DNA of 64,000 nucleotides from Sphingomonas sp. JC676 (GCF_014489075.1 NZ_JACTGR010000001.1:372001-436000); one strand, 5' to 3'; counted from the stretch's first letter, positions 45,284 through 54,697 are shown. The notes: a model not told the origin generated them from the sequence alone. Numbers and translations: made by a program.

Positions 45284-46708
45284 TCAGGCGCGGACGAAAC
45301 CGCCGCCGAGCGAGCGGATCATGGCGATGTCGAGGGTGAAGGCGCGGACCTCGAGCTCGGCGACCGAGCTGCGGGCCTGGAGGACATTCTCCTCGGTGCT
45401 GAGCACGTCGAGATAGCTCGACAAGCCCTGCCCGTAGCGCGTGCGGGCCAGCGCATAGGCCGCTTCCGCGTCGCGCAGCGCCTGCCGCGATTCGTCCAGG
45501 CGGACGGCGAGCATGTTGCGGCTGACCAGCGCGTCGGAGACCTCGCGCAGGGCCTGCACGACGATGCCATCATAGCGTGCGACCGCCTCGTCATATTGGC
45601 CGCGGGCTCCGCGATACTGGCCGGCGAGCGCGCCACCATGGAAGATCGGCAGGCTCACCGCAGGGCCGACATTGCCGTAGGTCGATCCGCCCTTCAGCAG
45701 ATTGCCGACGCCTAGCGCCTGCAGGCCGATCAGTCCGGAAATGCTGATGTCCGGATAGAAGCTCGCCCGCGCCACCTTGATGCGGCTGGCCGAGGCTTCG
45801 ACGCCGGCACGGGCCGCGGCGATGTCCGGCCGCCGCCCGATCAGGTCGATCGACGCATCGGCTGGCACGCCGCGGACGCCGCCAAGCGACACGCTCGGCC
45901 GGGTGATCGCAAGCGCGCGGTCGGGGCCGGCGCCGGTTAGCGCGGCGATGGCGTTGCGGGTCAGCGCGATCGCTTCGTCGGCGGCGGCGAGTTCGGCCCG
46001 CGCCGCCGGAACGCGCGACTGCGCCTGTTTCAGCGCGGCTTGGTTATCGAGCCCCGCCTGAGTCCGCCCGGCGACAAGCCGCAGCGTTTCGTTCCGGTTG
46101 GTGACGATCGCGGCAACCACGTCGCGCTGGGCGTGGAGCTTGGCAAGATCGGCATAGGCGGCGGCGATGCTGGTGGTCAACGCGAGCTGCGCCTCCTCCG
46201 CTTCGAAGCGCGCCGCCTCGGCATCCAGCCTGGCGGCGGCGAGCGCCGCGCGGTTTTTGCCCCAGAGATCGAGATCGAACGAGAAGCCGAGACCCAGCTT
46301 GCCGCTGTCTTGCCATCCCTTGGGCACGAAGGCGGCGGGCACGCCTTCATTCTCGCTCTGCTGGACAAGACCGATGCTGGCCGAGGCATCGACCGACGGC
46401 AGCAATGCCGCGCCGGCCTGCTGGGCATAGCCCTGCGCGGTGCGCAGCCGTGCGGCGGCCGCCTTGAGGTCGGGCGATCCGGCGATGGCTTCCGCCATCA
46501 GCTGGTCGAGTTGCGGATCGCCATAGGATTTCCACCAGCCCTGGGCCGGCCATTCGGCTACAGGGCCGCGCAGGCTTTCAGTGGAGGCGATCTGCCCGGC
46601 GGGACGAACCTCAGGACGCGTGCCGAGGTCAGGGATCGAGGCGCAAGCGGATAGTGTCGCGGAGCCGGCCAACAGCAAGGCCAGCCCGCGATTGCGGGTG
46701 ACAGACAT
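45284..46708 (-). CDS. NodT-family outer-membrane efflux lipoprotein
   Basis: 474-aa TolC-like channel with a lipobox (LSAC, Cys near residue 22). The two outer-membrane efflux repeats are visible: WPAQGWWKSYGDPQLDQLMAEAIAGSPDLKAAAARLRTAQG, and NAIAALTGAGPDRALAI with RRPDIAAARAGVEASASRIKVARASFYPDISISG. The ATG at 46708 has AGGA 9 nt upstream; a TTG two codons earlier is too close to it. First gene of the operon, preceded by two matching palindromes and a divergent TetR gene. Confidence 0.93.
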   Translation of the reverse strand: MSVTRNRGLALLLAGSATLSACASIPDLGTRPEVRPAGQIASTESLRGPVAEWPAQGWWKSYGDPQLDQLMAEAIAGSPDLKAAAARLRTAQGYAQQAGAALLPSVDASASIGLVQQSENEGVPAAFVPKGWQDSGKLGLGFSFDLDLWGKNRAALAAARLDAEAARFEAEEAQLALTTSIAAAYADLAKLHAQRDVVAAIVTNRNETLRLVAGRTQAGLDNQAALKQAQSRVPAARAELAAADEAIALTRNAIAALTGAGPDRALAITRPSVSLGGVRGVPADASIDLIGRRPDIAAARAGVEASASRIKVARASFYPDISISGLIGLQALGVGNLLKGGSTYGNVGPAVSLPIFHGGALAGQYRGARGQYDEAVARYDGIVVQALREVSDALVSRNMLAVRLDESRQALRDAEAAYALARTRYGQGLSSYLDVLSTEENVLQARSSVAELEVRAFTLDIAMIRSLGGGFVRA

Positions 46709-46727
46709 ATGCAAGATCCTTTTTTAA

Positions 46728-46743
46728 GGTACTGTTGAGTACC
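46728..46743. promoter_or_regulatory. candidate TetR operator 1
   Basis: GGTACTGTTGAGTACC, a 16-bp palindrome with arms GGTACT/AGTACC, 20 nt upstream of the channel gene start. It shares the frame GGTACYNTTNAGTACC with the second site 57 nt away. Confidence 0.7.
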
Positions 46744-46784
46744 TGTACTATTTGCGATTCTTGCAGATGCTTGTCAATTTAAAT

Positions 46785-46800
46785 GGTACCTTTTAGTACC
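46785..46800. promoter_or_regulatory. candidate TetR operator 2
   Basis: GGTACCTTTTAGTACC, a second 16-bp palindrome with the same layout as operator 1. The surrounding 46720-46960 region is unusually AT-rich for this genome, as expected of a strong divergent promoter region. Confidence 0.7.
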
Positions 46801-46872
46801 ACTAATTTACACATTAATATCAATAAGTTAAATGCCAGTAAGATTAAAATGCGACAAAAATGCATACTGTGT

Positions 46873-46888
46873 GGTACCGTTTATAGCC
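46873..46888. promoter_or_regulatory. degenerate third TetR-type site
   Basis: GGTACCGTTTATAGCC keeps the left arm and spacing of the two operators but has an imperfect right arm. It lies 70 nt upstream of the TetR gene start, so it could serve autoregulation. Confidence 0.35.
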
Positions 46889-46957
46889 ACACCTCTGCCG
46901 CGAATCGCGGTGCTGAAACATCTTGAATATGCACCCAACCCGTACCATAGGATCACT

Positions 46958-47632
46958 ATGCAGATCGGTAAGCGCGAGAGCCAGCGCTTTGAGAAACGGG
47001 CTCAGATCATCGCGGTTGCCCGCCAGCATTTCTTCGAGCACGGCTTCGACAACACCAGCATGTCGGCGATCGCCGCGCAGCTTGGCGGCTCGAAGCGCAC
47101 GCTGTGGAGCCACTTCTCCGACAAGGAGGAGCTGTTCGGGGCGGTCGTGCTCGACACCGCTTCGGGCATCCGCGCGCAGATCGATATGCCCGTCGGTGAG
47201 GGCGATCCGCTCGAGCGACTGACGCGCCTGTGCCGCTCGATCATCGATCGCGCGGTTTCACCCCTGGCCGTCGGGATGTTCCGACTGATCGGCCCGATCG
47301 CCGATCGGCGGCCGGACCTGGGCAAAATCTTCTACGAGCGCGGGCCGCGCGAGACCCAGCGCCTCATCGGCGAATATCTGCGCGAGAATTTCGCCGACAT
47401 CCTCTGGACGACCGACTTCAGGCAGGCAGGCATCGATCTCGTCACGCTCAGCGGCGCGGAGATGCATTTCGAGCGGATGTGGGGCCTCAGCGTGCAGCCG
47501 AGCAACCAGGTAAAGGATGCCCAGGCCCACCGTGCCGCGATGCTTTTTCTGCGAGCCTATGCCCGGAATCCTGAAAGCTTTGTTCCTCGCGCCGAACTTG
47601 CGGGACCAGTCACTCCGCTTCCGGAAGATTGA
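46958..47632 (+). CDS. TetR/AcrR family regulator of the efflux operon
   Basis: 224-aa repressor. HTH at FEKRAQIIAVARQHFFEHGFDNTSMSAIAAQLGGSKRTLWSHFSDKEELFGAVV (about residues 10-60), then a helical ligand domain. The ATG at 46958 has AGGA 6 nt upstream; an upstream in-frame start would add 42 residues unlike the family. Divergent from the efflux operon with palindromic operators between, so it most likely represses that operon and is relieved by a pump substrate. Confidence 0.93.
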   Translation: MQIGKRESQRFEKRAQIIAVARQHFFEHGFDNTSMSAIAAQLGGSKRTLWSHFSDKEELFGAVVLDTASGIRAQIDMPVGEGDPLERLTRLCRSIIDRAVSPLAVGMFRLIGPIADRRPDLGKIFYERGPRETQRLIGEYLRENFADILWTTDFRQAGIDLVTLSGAEMHFERMWGLSVQPSNQVKDAQAHRAAMLFLRAYARNPESFVPRAELAGPVTPLPED

Positions 47633-47745
47633 GCACATAAAGTTGGCAACGGACCTTTTACTCGTTCGAAACCGGAAAAACCGCCGGTCCGGAATCGGCC
47701 AAACTCCGCTATTCGATTAACAGTCGGATGCACAATATGAATGAA

Positions 47746-47781
47746 CGGCAGCTTCCGCCGATCTGGTCCTGAAAGCTGCCG
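47746..47781. repeat. inverted repeat between convergent genes
   Basis: CGGCAGCTT / AAGCTGCCG, a perfect 9-bp inverted repeat with an 18-nt loop, in the 276-nt space between the TetR gene and the carboxylesterase gene. May end transcription from either side. Confidence 0.5.
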
Positions 47782-47908
47782 GACCGCTAGCGGCCATTTC
47801 CGGAAGTACAGCCTTGCGCTCAATTCGGTCACTTGGAGCCAAATAGGGTCTTCCGAAAGCTGACGCCCGAGTGGTATCCCGGCGCATTCCTGCAGATCGA
47901 CGATCAGC

Positions 47909-49495
47909 TCAACGCATGTAGAGCAGCGGATCAGCGCTGATGTAACGGCGCTGTTCTGGGAACGGTACGCTGCGGGTGTCGACGTCGATAGTCTGGCGCC
48001 AGATGTTGGCTGGATCGAGGGACGCCTTCGACCAAAGTGGCAAGCTTCCGCCGTTAGGGTCCCCGGTCTTGATGAAATTGGCGAAATAGCCGCTCATGGT
48101 TGCCGACACCTTCCGGTCGCCCTCGGTCCAGGCGTAAAGCGGATTGGCGTCGAGATTGCCGAGCGCGTATTCGATCTCGGCGCTGTGCACGGCGCCCCAT
48201 GGCAGCGGGTTGCCCGATGTGTCCGTCACGAAACGAGGGCGGACATGAGCATAGTAATAATAATAGGTCGGCGCGCCGGTCTGGCGCTGCAGGTCGAACC
48301 ATTTCCAGGTCGGCAGCGCGAGAAAGTCGTCGCTGGCGACCGCTGTCGCGGCCGGCAGCACCTCGGCGTCGGTCTTCGCCGGATAGAGGTTGAAAATGAC
48401 ATCCGCATTGTCGCCCAACGTCCGGGTCAGGCCGGCGCGATAGCTGGCCAGGGTCGGGACGCGTTCTCCGAATACCGCCGAGCCGGGCGCCTCCTGGGAA
48501 TTGGAGCCGACCAGGAGCGGGACGCGGGCGGCCTTGCCATTGGAGAAGGTCACCGATGGCGCTTCGGTCAGGAAGTATCCGTCGATCACGGCGTCGAATG
48601 GCATGTCCCTGGCATTGCCCTGCGTCCCGAGAAGCTTTTCCGCCGGCATCGCGCGTAGCGCCGCGATCGTCGGCGCGCCGAGGCTTTGCGCGAACGCCGC
48701 TCCTTTCTTCTCGACCTCCGCGCCCGCAGGCGGCGTCCATTTCTGCATCATCGCGCCGCTCTCGCCGATCGCACCGGCGATGTCGCCGCGCGACAAGGGC
48801 GAGGCCATCAGCGCACTCACTGCCATGGATCCCGCGGACTCTCCGCCGATCGTGATATGGTCACGGTCGCCACCAAATGCGGCGATATTGCGCTTGACCC
48901 AGCCAAGCGCTGCAACCTGATCGAGCAGTCCGTAATTGCCCGACGCATGATGGGGCGAGCTCGCGGTGAGCTCGGGATGAGAAAAGAAGCCGAAGATCCC
49001 GAGGCGGTAATTCATCGTGACGACGACGATGCCGCGCCTAGCCAGCGCGGCACCGTCATAACGCTTCTCCGAGCTGTCGCCCGCCATGAAGCCGCCGCCA
49101 TAGATGTAGACCAATACAGGCAACTTGCGCCCGGGCGGGCGATCCAGCTTCGCCGGCGTCCATACGTTGAGGTAGAGGCAGTCTTCGCTCGTTCCCGGTG
49201 ACCGAAACATCATGTCGGAGTAAAGCGGCTGCTGCATGCAGCGCGGACCGAATGCACTTGCCTGGCGGACGCCCGACCATGGCAAAGCGGGCTGCGGTTC
49301 CCGCCAGCGCAGGTCGCCCAGGGGCGGGGCGGCGAACGGGATGCCGCGGAAGATGCGAATGGACGACGCGCCGGGATCGACCACGCCCTCAAGCCTGCCG
49401 CCTTCGGTTGCCACGATCGGCCCATTCCCGGCCTGCGCAGGCACAGCCAGGGTCGTCAACGCGCATGCCAGTGCGAGCCCTAGTGCCGTTCGCAT
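47909..49495 (-). CDS. exported type B carboxylesterase/lipase
   Basis: 528-aa alpha/beta-hydrolase with a signal peptide (to VPAQA near residue 22). Motifs of the type B family: FRGIPFAAPPLGDLRW, SEDCLYLNVWTP (103-114), the oxyanion loop YIYGGGFMAG, and the nucleophile Ser220 in GGESAGS. The Glu/His partners lie in the later half (ALGNLDANPLYAW region and WGAVHSAEI). It hydrolyses esters in the periplasm; the substrate is unknown. Alone between the efflux locus and an amidohydrolase. Confidence 0.92.
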   Translation of the reverse strand: MRTALGLALACALTTLAVPAQAGNGPIVATEGGRLEGVVDPGASSIRIFRGIPFAAPPLGDLRWREPQPALPWSGVRQASAFGPRCMQQPLYSDMMFRSPGTSEDCLYLNVWTPAKLDRPPGRKLPVLVYIYGGGFMAGDSSEKRYDGAALARRGIVVVTMNYRLGIFGFFSHPELTASSPHHASGNYGLLDQVAALGWVKRNIAAFGGDRDHITIGGESAGSMAVSALMASPLSRGDIAGAIGESGAMMQKWTPPAGAEVEKKGAAFAQSLGAPTIAALRAMPAEKLLGTQGNARDMPFDAVIDGYFLTEAPSVTFSNGKAARVPLLVGSNSQEAPGSAVFGERVPTLASYRAGLTRTLGDNADVIFNLYPAKTDAEVLPAATAVASDDFLALPTWKWFDLQRQTGAPTYYYYYAHVRPRFVTDTSGNPLPWGAVHSAEIEYALGNLDANPLYAWTEGDRKVSATMSGYFANFIKTGDPNGGSLPLWSKASLDPANIWRQTIDVDTRSVPFPEQRRYISADPLLYMR

Positions 49496-49968
49496 CGTCT
49501 CGCTCTTTCGACTAAGCCAAATCGATCCGAGTGTATTATGGCATTAATACGCCTGTCAATGGACGTCCTTCGGTCAAGAGACATCTTCGAGAAGTCAAAA
49601 TTGGGCAGATGCATTGTTGCGAGCAACATCTGACTGCGCCCCAATTGCGGACGTTGAGCCCGCCAAAGCGTCTGGCCGAGGTTGGCCTCTAGCTGACTGT
49701 CGGCTTTTGGAGGCCGCTTTGAAAAGCCGACATCGGACGGAACGCCGTGAACCCGCCGCACCGAATGCTCGTCCGGTTTCGGAAATGACTGATCGCGCAC
49801 AACCTAGGGCAGGCAAGCACGGCGGAGCTTCGAGCAACCGCGACCGTTCCGCGGGGAAACGGCGCCTGAGCCTCCTCCGCAACCGATCTATGGTGAAGCC
49901 TGCACAAGATTGATCGTTGCACGAGGGCGGCCGCCTTGCGAGTGTGGGCGATCGCCAAGGGGGTCCTC
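49496..49968. other. intergenic region with a long inverted repeat, no supported gene
   Basis: 473 nt between divergent carboxylesterase and amidohydrolase genes. Open frames of up to about 115 codons exist on both strands, but they are Arg/Ser/Pro-rich and lack ribosome sites. The only structure seen is the inverted repeat at 49699-49731. The promoters of both flanking genes must lie here; TATTATGGCATTAATACG near 49536 is a possible AT-rich element. Confidence 0.6.
49699..49731. repeat. perfect 10-13-10 inverted repeat
   Basis: GTCGGCTTTT / AAAAGCCGAC with a 13-nt loop. The right flank lacks a T-run, and no gene ends nearby, so a terminator is unlikely; an operator or a relic repeat are both possible. 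Confidence 0.6.
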
Positions 49969-52008
49969 ATGCGCCGACTGATTCTCGCTGCCCTGCTAGC
50001 CGCCACTGCGCCGATCGCCGCCTTGGCGCAGACGCCCAAGGAGCAACTAATGACCGCGCCGGCCGGCGCGCGTCATTACACGATCAGCTCGACGGCTGGG
50101 AAGCATGGGGATGTCTGGTCGTGGACGCTGCCGGACGGGCGCGTTGCCTATCGCATGTCGATGTCGCTGCGCGGCTGGGTGACCGAGACCGACCAGGTGA
50201 CAACGCTGGACGCCCAGCAGCGCGCGATCGCGATCGCGATCCGCGGCTTCACCGATGTGGGCGGCGCGGACGAGAATTTCAGCATGGATGCCGGCGGCGT
50301 GGGCCATTGGAAGACCTCGGTCGATTCAGGCTCGGCACCCGCCGCCGGCAAGCGCTACAATAGCTATGGCGGCCCGTGGCTTGCCGGCGAGAAGGATATC
50401 GAGGCGCTGGTCGCGGCGGGGCCGGCTGGCATCGACCTGCTCCCTACCGGCCATGCCAGCATCGCCATCGGCAAGTCTGTCCAAATCGACGGCCCCGGTG
50501 GCGCCAAGACGCTCAAGCTCGCCTTCATCACCGGCTATGGCTTCTCGCCTTCGCCGGTGTGGCTCGACCAGAATGATCGCTATTTCGGCAATGCCGGTGG
50601 CATCTCGCTGCTGCCAGAAGGCTTCGAGGCGGCAGGTCCGAAGCTCAAGGAGATCCAGGAAAAGGCCACCGCCGAGATGGTACGCGACATCGCGCATCGT
50701 TTCCTGAGCGCGGGCAACCATTCGCCGACGCTGGTCGACAATGTCCTGTTGTTCGATTCGGTCGCGGGCAAATATTTGCCCAACCGCGCCGTGCTGATCG
50801 CCGACGGCAAGGTCGCTGCTGTCGGCGGGGCGGGCTCGATCAAGGCCCCGGCGGGCGCAACCACGGTCGATGGCCGCGGCAAGACCCTCCTGCCGGGTCT
50901 GTGGGACGCGCACCAGCATGTCGGCGGCGACTGGAACCTGCTCCAGAACCTCGCCACCGGCATGACCAATTATCGCAGCCCCGGCACGCTGATCGACGAG
51001 GGACAGGATATCTACAAGCGCCGCGCCGCCGGCGACCTGCTCGCGCCCGACGGCAAGATCTCCGTGATCATCGACCGCAAGGACCCGCTCGCCGCGCAAG
51101 GCGCGCTTACCGTCTCGTCCGAAGTCGAGGCGATCGAGGCGGTCCGCAAGGTCAAGGCGGCGGGGATGTGGGGCGTCAAGTTCTACACGTCGATGAACCC
51201 GGCGTGGATCGCGCCCGCCGCCGCCGAGGCGCACAGGCTCGGCCTGTGGGTCCATGGCCACGTTCCGGCCGGCATGCGCCCGCTCGATGCGGTCCGCGCC
51301 GGCTATGACGAAGTCACCCACATCAATTTCATCATGATGCAGGCGATGCCCCAGGACGTGGTCGACAAGGCCAACACCGCGGCGCGGCTGGAGGGACCGG
51401 CGCGCTACGGCAAGGATGTCGATCTCGATTCGCCTGCGATGAAGGCGTTCTATGCCGAGCTCGCCAAGCGCGGCACCGTGATCGACCCGACGCTGACGGT
51501 GTGGGAGCCGCTGATGACATCGGACGGCACCGCCATCTCGCCCGAATATTCGCCGTTCGCCGATGTCGCGCCGCCCTCGGTGGTGCGCGGGTGGAAGATC
51601 GCCGGCTATCCGCTCTCCGAAGGCCTGACGCGCGACGATTACCGCAAGAGCTTCCGCAAGATGGTCGACGTGGTCGGGCGGCTGCATGATGCCGGCGTGC
51701 GCATCGTCGCGGGCACTGATGGCTATGGCCTAGAGCTGGTCCGCGAACTCGAGCTGTATCAGGAGGCCGGCCTGACCAACGCCGAGGCACTGCAGACCGC
51801 GACGATCATCCCGGCGCGGATCACTGGCATGGACGGCATTGCCGGCTCGATCGCCAAGGGCAAGAACGCAGACATCATCCTGGTCGACGGCGATGTGTCG
51901 AAGGACATTACCAATTTGCGGCACGTGGAGTTGGTGTTTCTGGATGGCTACCGACTGAAGGGCGCGGAGTTACGGGCAGCTAGCGGATTGAGCGGGATGC
52001 CGAAGTAA
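49969..52008 (+). CDS. exported two-domain amidohydrolase family protein
   Basis: 679 aa. Signal peptide MRRLILAALLAATAPIAALAQ. Residues about 25-225 form a beta-rich domain with no recognised family (YTISSTAGKHGDVWSWTLPD, ITGYGFSPSPVWLDQNDRYFGNAGG). The amidohydrolase domain follows: metal ligands in LPGLWDAHQHVGGDW, Lys in WGVKFYTSM, His in LGLWVHGHVPAG, VTHINFIMM, and Asp in VAGTDGYGLEL. The ATG at 49969 is preferred because it begins the signal peptide; one at 49936 is the alternative. Substrate unknown. Confidence 0.86.
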   Translation: MRRLILAALLAATAPIAALAQTPKEQLMTAPAGARHYTISSTAGKHGDVWSWTLPDGRVAYRMSMSLRGWVTETDQVTTLDAQQRAIAIAIRGFTDVGGADENFSMDAGGVGHWKTSVDSGSAPAAGKRYNSYGGPWLAGEKDIEALVAAGPAGIDLLPTGHASIAIGKSVQIDGPGGAKTLKLAFITGYGFSPSPVWLDQNDRYFGNAGGISLLPEGFEAAGPKLKEIQEKATAEMVRDIAHRFLSAGNHSPTLVDNVLLFDSVAGKYLPNRAVLIADGKVAAVGGAGSIKAPAGATTVDGRGKTLLPGLWDAHQHVGGDWNLLQNLATGMTNYRSPGTLIDEGQDIYKRRAAGDLLAPDGKISVIIDRKDPLAAQGALTVSSEVEAIEAVRKVKAAGMWGVKFYTSMNPAWIAPAAAEAHRLGLWVHGHVPAGMRPLDAVRAGYDEVTHINFIMMQAMPQDVVDKANTAARLEGPARYGKDVDLDSPAMKAFYAELAKRGTVIDPTLTVWEPLMTSDGTAISPEYSPFADVAPPSVVRGWKIAGYPLSEGLTRDDYRKSFRKMVDVVGRLHDAGVRIVAGTDGYGLELVRELELYQEAGLTNAEALQTATIIPARITGMDGIAGSIAKGKNADIILVDGDVSKDITNLRHVELVFLDGYRLKGAELRAASGLSGMPK

Positions 52009-52072
52009 GAAGATCTTGCCTGGCGAAGAACCGCTGACCAGGTCGCAAACTGCGCCAATCTGGGAGCGCAGG

Positions 52073-54409
52073 CTAGAACAGGGCCCGCAGCGTGGCACCC
52101 GCGGTCCGGGGTGTGCCGAGCTGACCGGCATAGGCAAACGCGGTGGCCCCGACGATCTGGCTGGTGCTGAGATTCTGGAAATAGCGCTTGTCGAACAGGT
52201 TATTCACCCAGGCGGACAGGTCGTATCGGCCGCTCGCGAAGCTTGCGCCCAGCCTGAAATTCGCCACCGCATAGCCGTCAATCCTGCTGTAAGGCCCGTC
52301 ATCGGCGGCTCCATAAGTGCTTGACCGATAGCTGACCTGGCCGATCGCATAGCCCTTCACGCCCTTGCCGAGATCGGTGTGCAGGTCGACGATTGCGTTG
52401 CCGATCCAGGTCGGCGCCTGCCAGAGCGGACGGCCGGTGAGGTTGCAGACGCCGGTCACGCCGACCGGGCAGGGCGCATTCGGATAGCTGGTGTAGATCG
52501 CGTCGTTATACGATCCGTTGGCGGTGAGGGTCAGCACCTCCGCGGCGCGCCAGCTGGCATCCACCTCGATGCCGCGCGAGCGCACGTCGCCGACATTGGC
52601 GAGATAGGAGCGATTGCCGTTCGTGGGAACGATGTTCGCCTGCAATCCCTCCAGCTCGGTCCAGAAGGCGCTGACGTTGAATACCAGGCGCCGGTCGAAC
52701 AGCTCGGACTTCAGGCCGGTCTCCCAGTTGCGCACTTTCTCCGGATCGAGGACCAGCGGCGTGCCCGCGGAGACCGCCGAATTGAGGTTGAGCCCCGAGC
52801 CTTTGTAGCCGGTCGAATAGGAGGCGTAGAGCAGGACGTCGGGCGCGACCTTGTACGACGCGCTCAACAGGTAGGACAGATTGTCGTCCTTCACCGAGAC
52901 ATTGTAGTGGAACGGGATTGAGGTGCCCGGATTGGGCGTGCCCACCGTCGAGGTATCCGATCGCCCCCAGCGCTTGTCGCTGGTGTAGCGGACGCCGGCG
53001 GTCAGGGTCAGGCGCGGCGTCACTTCGAAATTCGCCTGGCCGAAGCCGGCGATGCTGTCGACGCTGGTTCTGACATCGTCGAGATATTGCGAGCCCGGGG
53101 CGATATTGATCGCCGCGGCGTTCGGGTTCGCGAGCCTGGCATAGGTGGTGTAGAAATTGCTGGCGTCGAAGCCGAACTGGTTCAGGATGAAATGGTCGGT
53201 AAGGTCGCTGTGAAACAGGAACCCACCGATCTGCCAGTTGAACCGGCCAGGCCCGGAGGACAGCCGCAGCTCCTGCGAATATTGATCGGTCTTGGTCTGC
53301 GCGACGTTGACCTGGATGATGTCGAGCGGCGTCCCGTCACTGTCCTGGAGCGGGCTGAAATGCCAATAGCGCCAGGCCGAGATCGAGGTCAGCGTCGCGA
53401 AGCCGAGATTCCAGTCGGCTTGTAGCGACACGCCCTTCTGGTCGGTCAGCATGTTCTGGGTCGAATTGTTGCTGGTGTCGTTGCGGTCGCCGGTCGGCAC
53501 ATAGCCGAGCATGGCGAGCGCCGCGAGCGTGCGGCCCGTCGTGGCGCTCAGGGTGGCGGGCAGCACCAGCTTGGTCGCGCTGACGCAGCAGGTATCGTCC
53601 TCCTGGCTGTAATCGCCGATCAGCCGGATGGTCAGATCAGCAGTGGGGGTGAACAGCAGCTGGGCACGGAAGCCCGAGCGGCCCACGCTGTTCGCGTCGA
53701 CGCCAGTCTTGATGTTATCCAGGACTCCGCCGCGATGCGTGTTGAACCCGGTGACACGGAAGGCGAGCAGGTCCTTCACGATCGGACCGGTGAGGCTGAC
53801 GCGCTCCTGGTTATAGCCATAATTGCCCACCGACAGCTCGGCCGTTCCGCCGAACTCGAACTCCGGCCGGCGCGTGGTGATGTTGAGCACGCCAGCGGAG
53901 TTGTTGCGGCCGAACAGCGTGCCCTGCGGGCCGCGCAGCACCTCCACCCGGTCGACATCGATCAGGTCGGCGAGCGCCATGCCTGGCCGGCCGAGATAGA
54001 CATTGTCGATATAGACGCCGACCGACGTGTCGAGGCCGTCCGATGCCGAGGAGACGCCGATGCCGCGGATGCCGACCGAGGAATTGCGCGGGTTTGAATT
54101 GAAGGCGGTGAGGCTGGGCGTCCGCGCCTGGATGTCGGGAAGGGTATAGCCGCCGCTCCGCTCGAGCGCATCGCCGCTGACCACCGAGAGCGCGATCGGC
54201 ACGTCCTGCGCGCGCTCCTGCAGGCGGCGGGCGGTGACGGTGATCTCCGGATTGTCCTCCACCGATCCGTCGCTTGTCTCGTCGCGCTTGTCGTCGCGCA
54301 CGGGAGTCTCGGGGTCCGGTGCGGGATGGCGGTCTTCCCTGGCGAGAGCGGGGCTCGCGAAGGCGATGACGGACGAAAGCAGCAGTGCAACCCGATAGGT
54401 GTTCTTCAT
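52073..54409 (-). CDS. TonB-dependent outer-membrane receptor of the organosulfur locus
   Basis: 778-aa receptor with signal peptide (to PALA near residue 23), an acidic linker, the TonB-box-like ITVTARRLQERAQDVPIALSVV, the plug (GVYIDNVYLGRPGMALADLIDVDRVEVLRGPQGTLFGRNN) and a barrel that ends in an aromatic residue (GATLRALF). It belongs to the iron-complex receptor-like group abundant in sphingomonads. It is divergent from the sulfonate-type operon, and the shared region holds two identical-layout inverted repeats, so an organosulfur ligand is a better guess than a siderophore. The ATG at 54409 is taken; GGATGGG lies upstream. Confidence 0.92.
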   Translation of the reverse strand: MKNTYRVALLLSSVIAFASPALAREDRHPAPDPETPVRDDKRDETSDGSVEDNPEITVTARRLQERAQDVPIALSVVSGDALERSGGYTLPDIQARTPSLTAFNSNPRNSSVGIRGIGVSSASDGLDTSVGVYIDNVYLGRPGMALADLIDVDRVEVLRGPQGTLFGRNNSAGVLNITTRRPEFEFGGTAELSVGNYGYNQERVSLTGPIVKDLLAFRVTGFNTHRGGVLDNIKTGVDANSVGRSGFRAQLLFTPTADLTIRLIGDYSQEDDTCCVSATKLVLPATLSATTGRTLAALAMLGYVPTGDRNDTSNNSTQNMLTDQKGVSLQADWNLGFATLTSISAWRYWHFSPLQDSDGTPLDIIQVNVAQTKTDQYSQELRLSSGPGRFNWQIGGFLFHSDLTDHFILNQFGFDASNFYTTYARLANPNAAAINIAPGSQYLDDVRTSVDSIAGFGQANFEVTPRLTLTAGVRYTSDKRWGRSDTSTVGTPNPGTSIPFHYNVSVKDDNLSYLLSASYKVAPDVLLYASYSTGYKGSGLNLNSAVSAGTPLVLDPEKVRNWETGLKSELFDRRLVFNVSAFWTELEGLQANIVPTNGNRSYLANVGDVRSRGIEVDASWRAAEVLTLTANGSYNDAIYTSYPNAPCPVGVTGVCNLTGRPLWQAPTWIGNAIVDLHTDLGKGVKGYAIGQVSYRSSTYGAADDGPYSRIDGYAVANFRLGASFASGRYDLSAWVNNLFDKRYFQNLSTSQIVGATAFAYAGQLGTPRTAGATLRALF

Positions 54410-54528
54410 CGAACCCATCCCCAAGAAACGAAAAAAGATTGCGGTGCCGGCGCGCATCGAAGCTGCCCGCCGCTCCGAATTACGCCTCGCATGCTGCGAT
54501 GCACCAACGGGCTGGAAGCTCTCGGCAA

Positions 54529-54551
54529 ATTCCTATCGAGTCAATGGGAAT
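54529..54551. promoter_or_regulatory. 8-7-8 inverted repeat, copy 1
   Basis: Arms ATTCCTAT and ATGGGAAT around a 7-nt centre, 120 nt upstream of the leftward TonB receptor. It shares the scheme ATTCCTAY-N7-ATRGGRAT with copy 2. Confidence 0.65.
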
Positions 54552-54697
54552 TAAGCCTCCCAATGCCCCAAGCATTTCTATTGGAGACGGTAATCGGGGG
54601 AAGTCCGCGAGGCGCAGGTCGGAGAAATTCGGCTGATATTATAGCAGGATCCGTGCCAGACCCTCCACCAATGCGTCGGCAGGATGGCGAAATCCCA

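Noticed and set aside
49614..49913. 99-codon frame before the two-domain amidohydrolase
   Set aside because: No ribosome site and Arg/Ala/Ser-rich random-like sequence; it also spans the inverted repeat.
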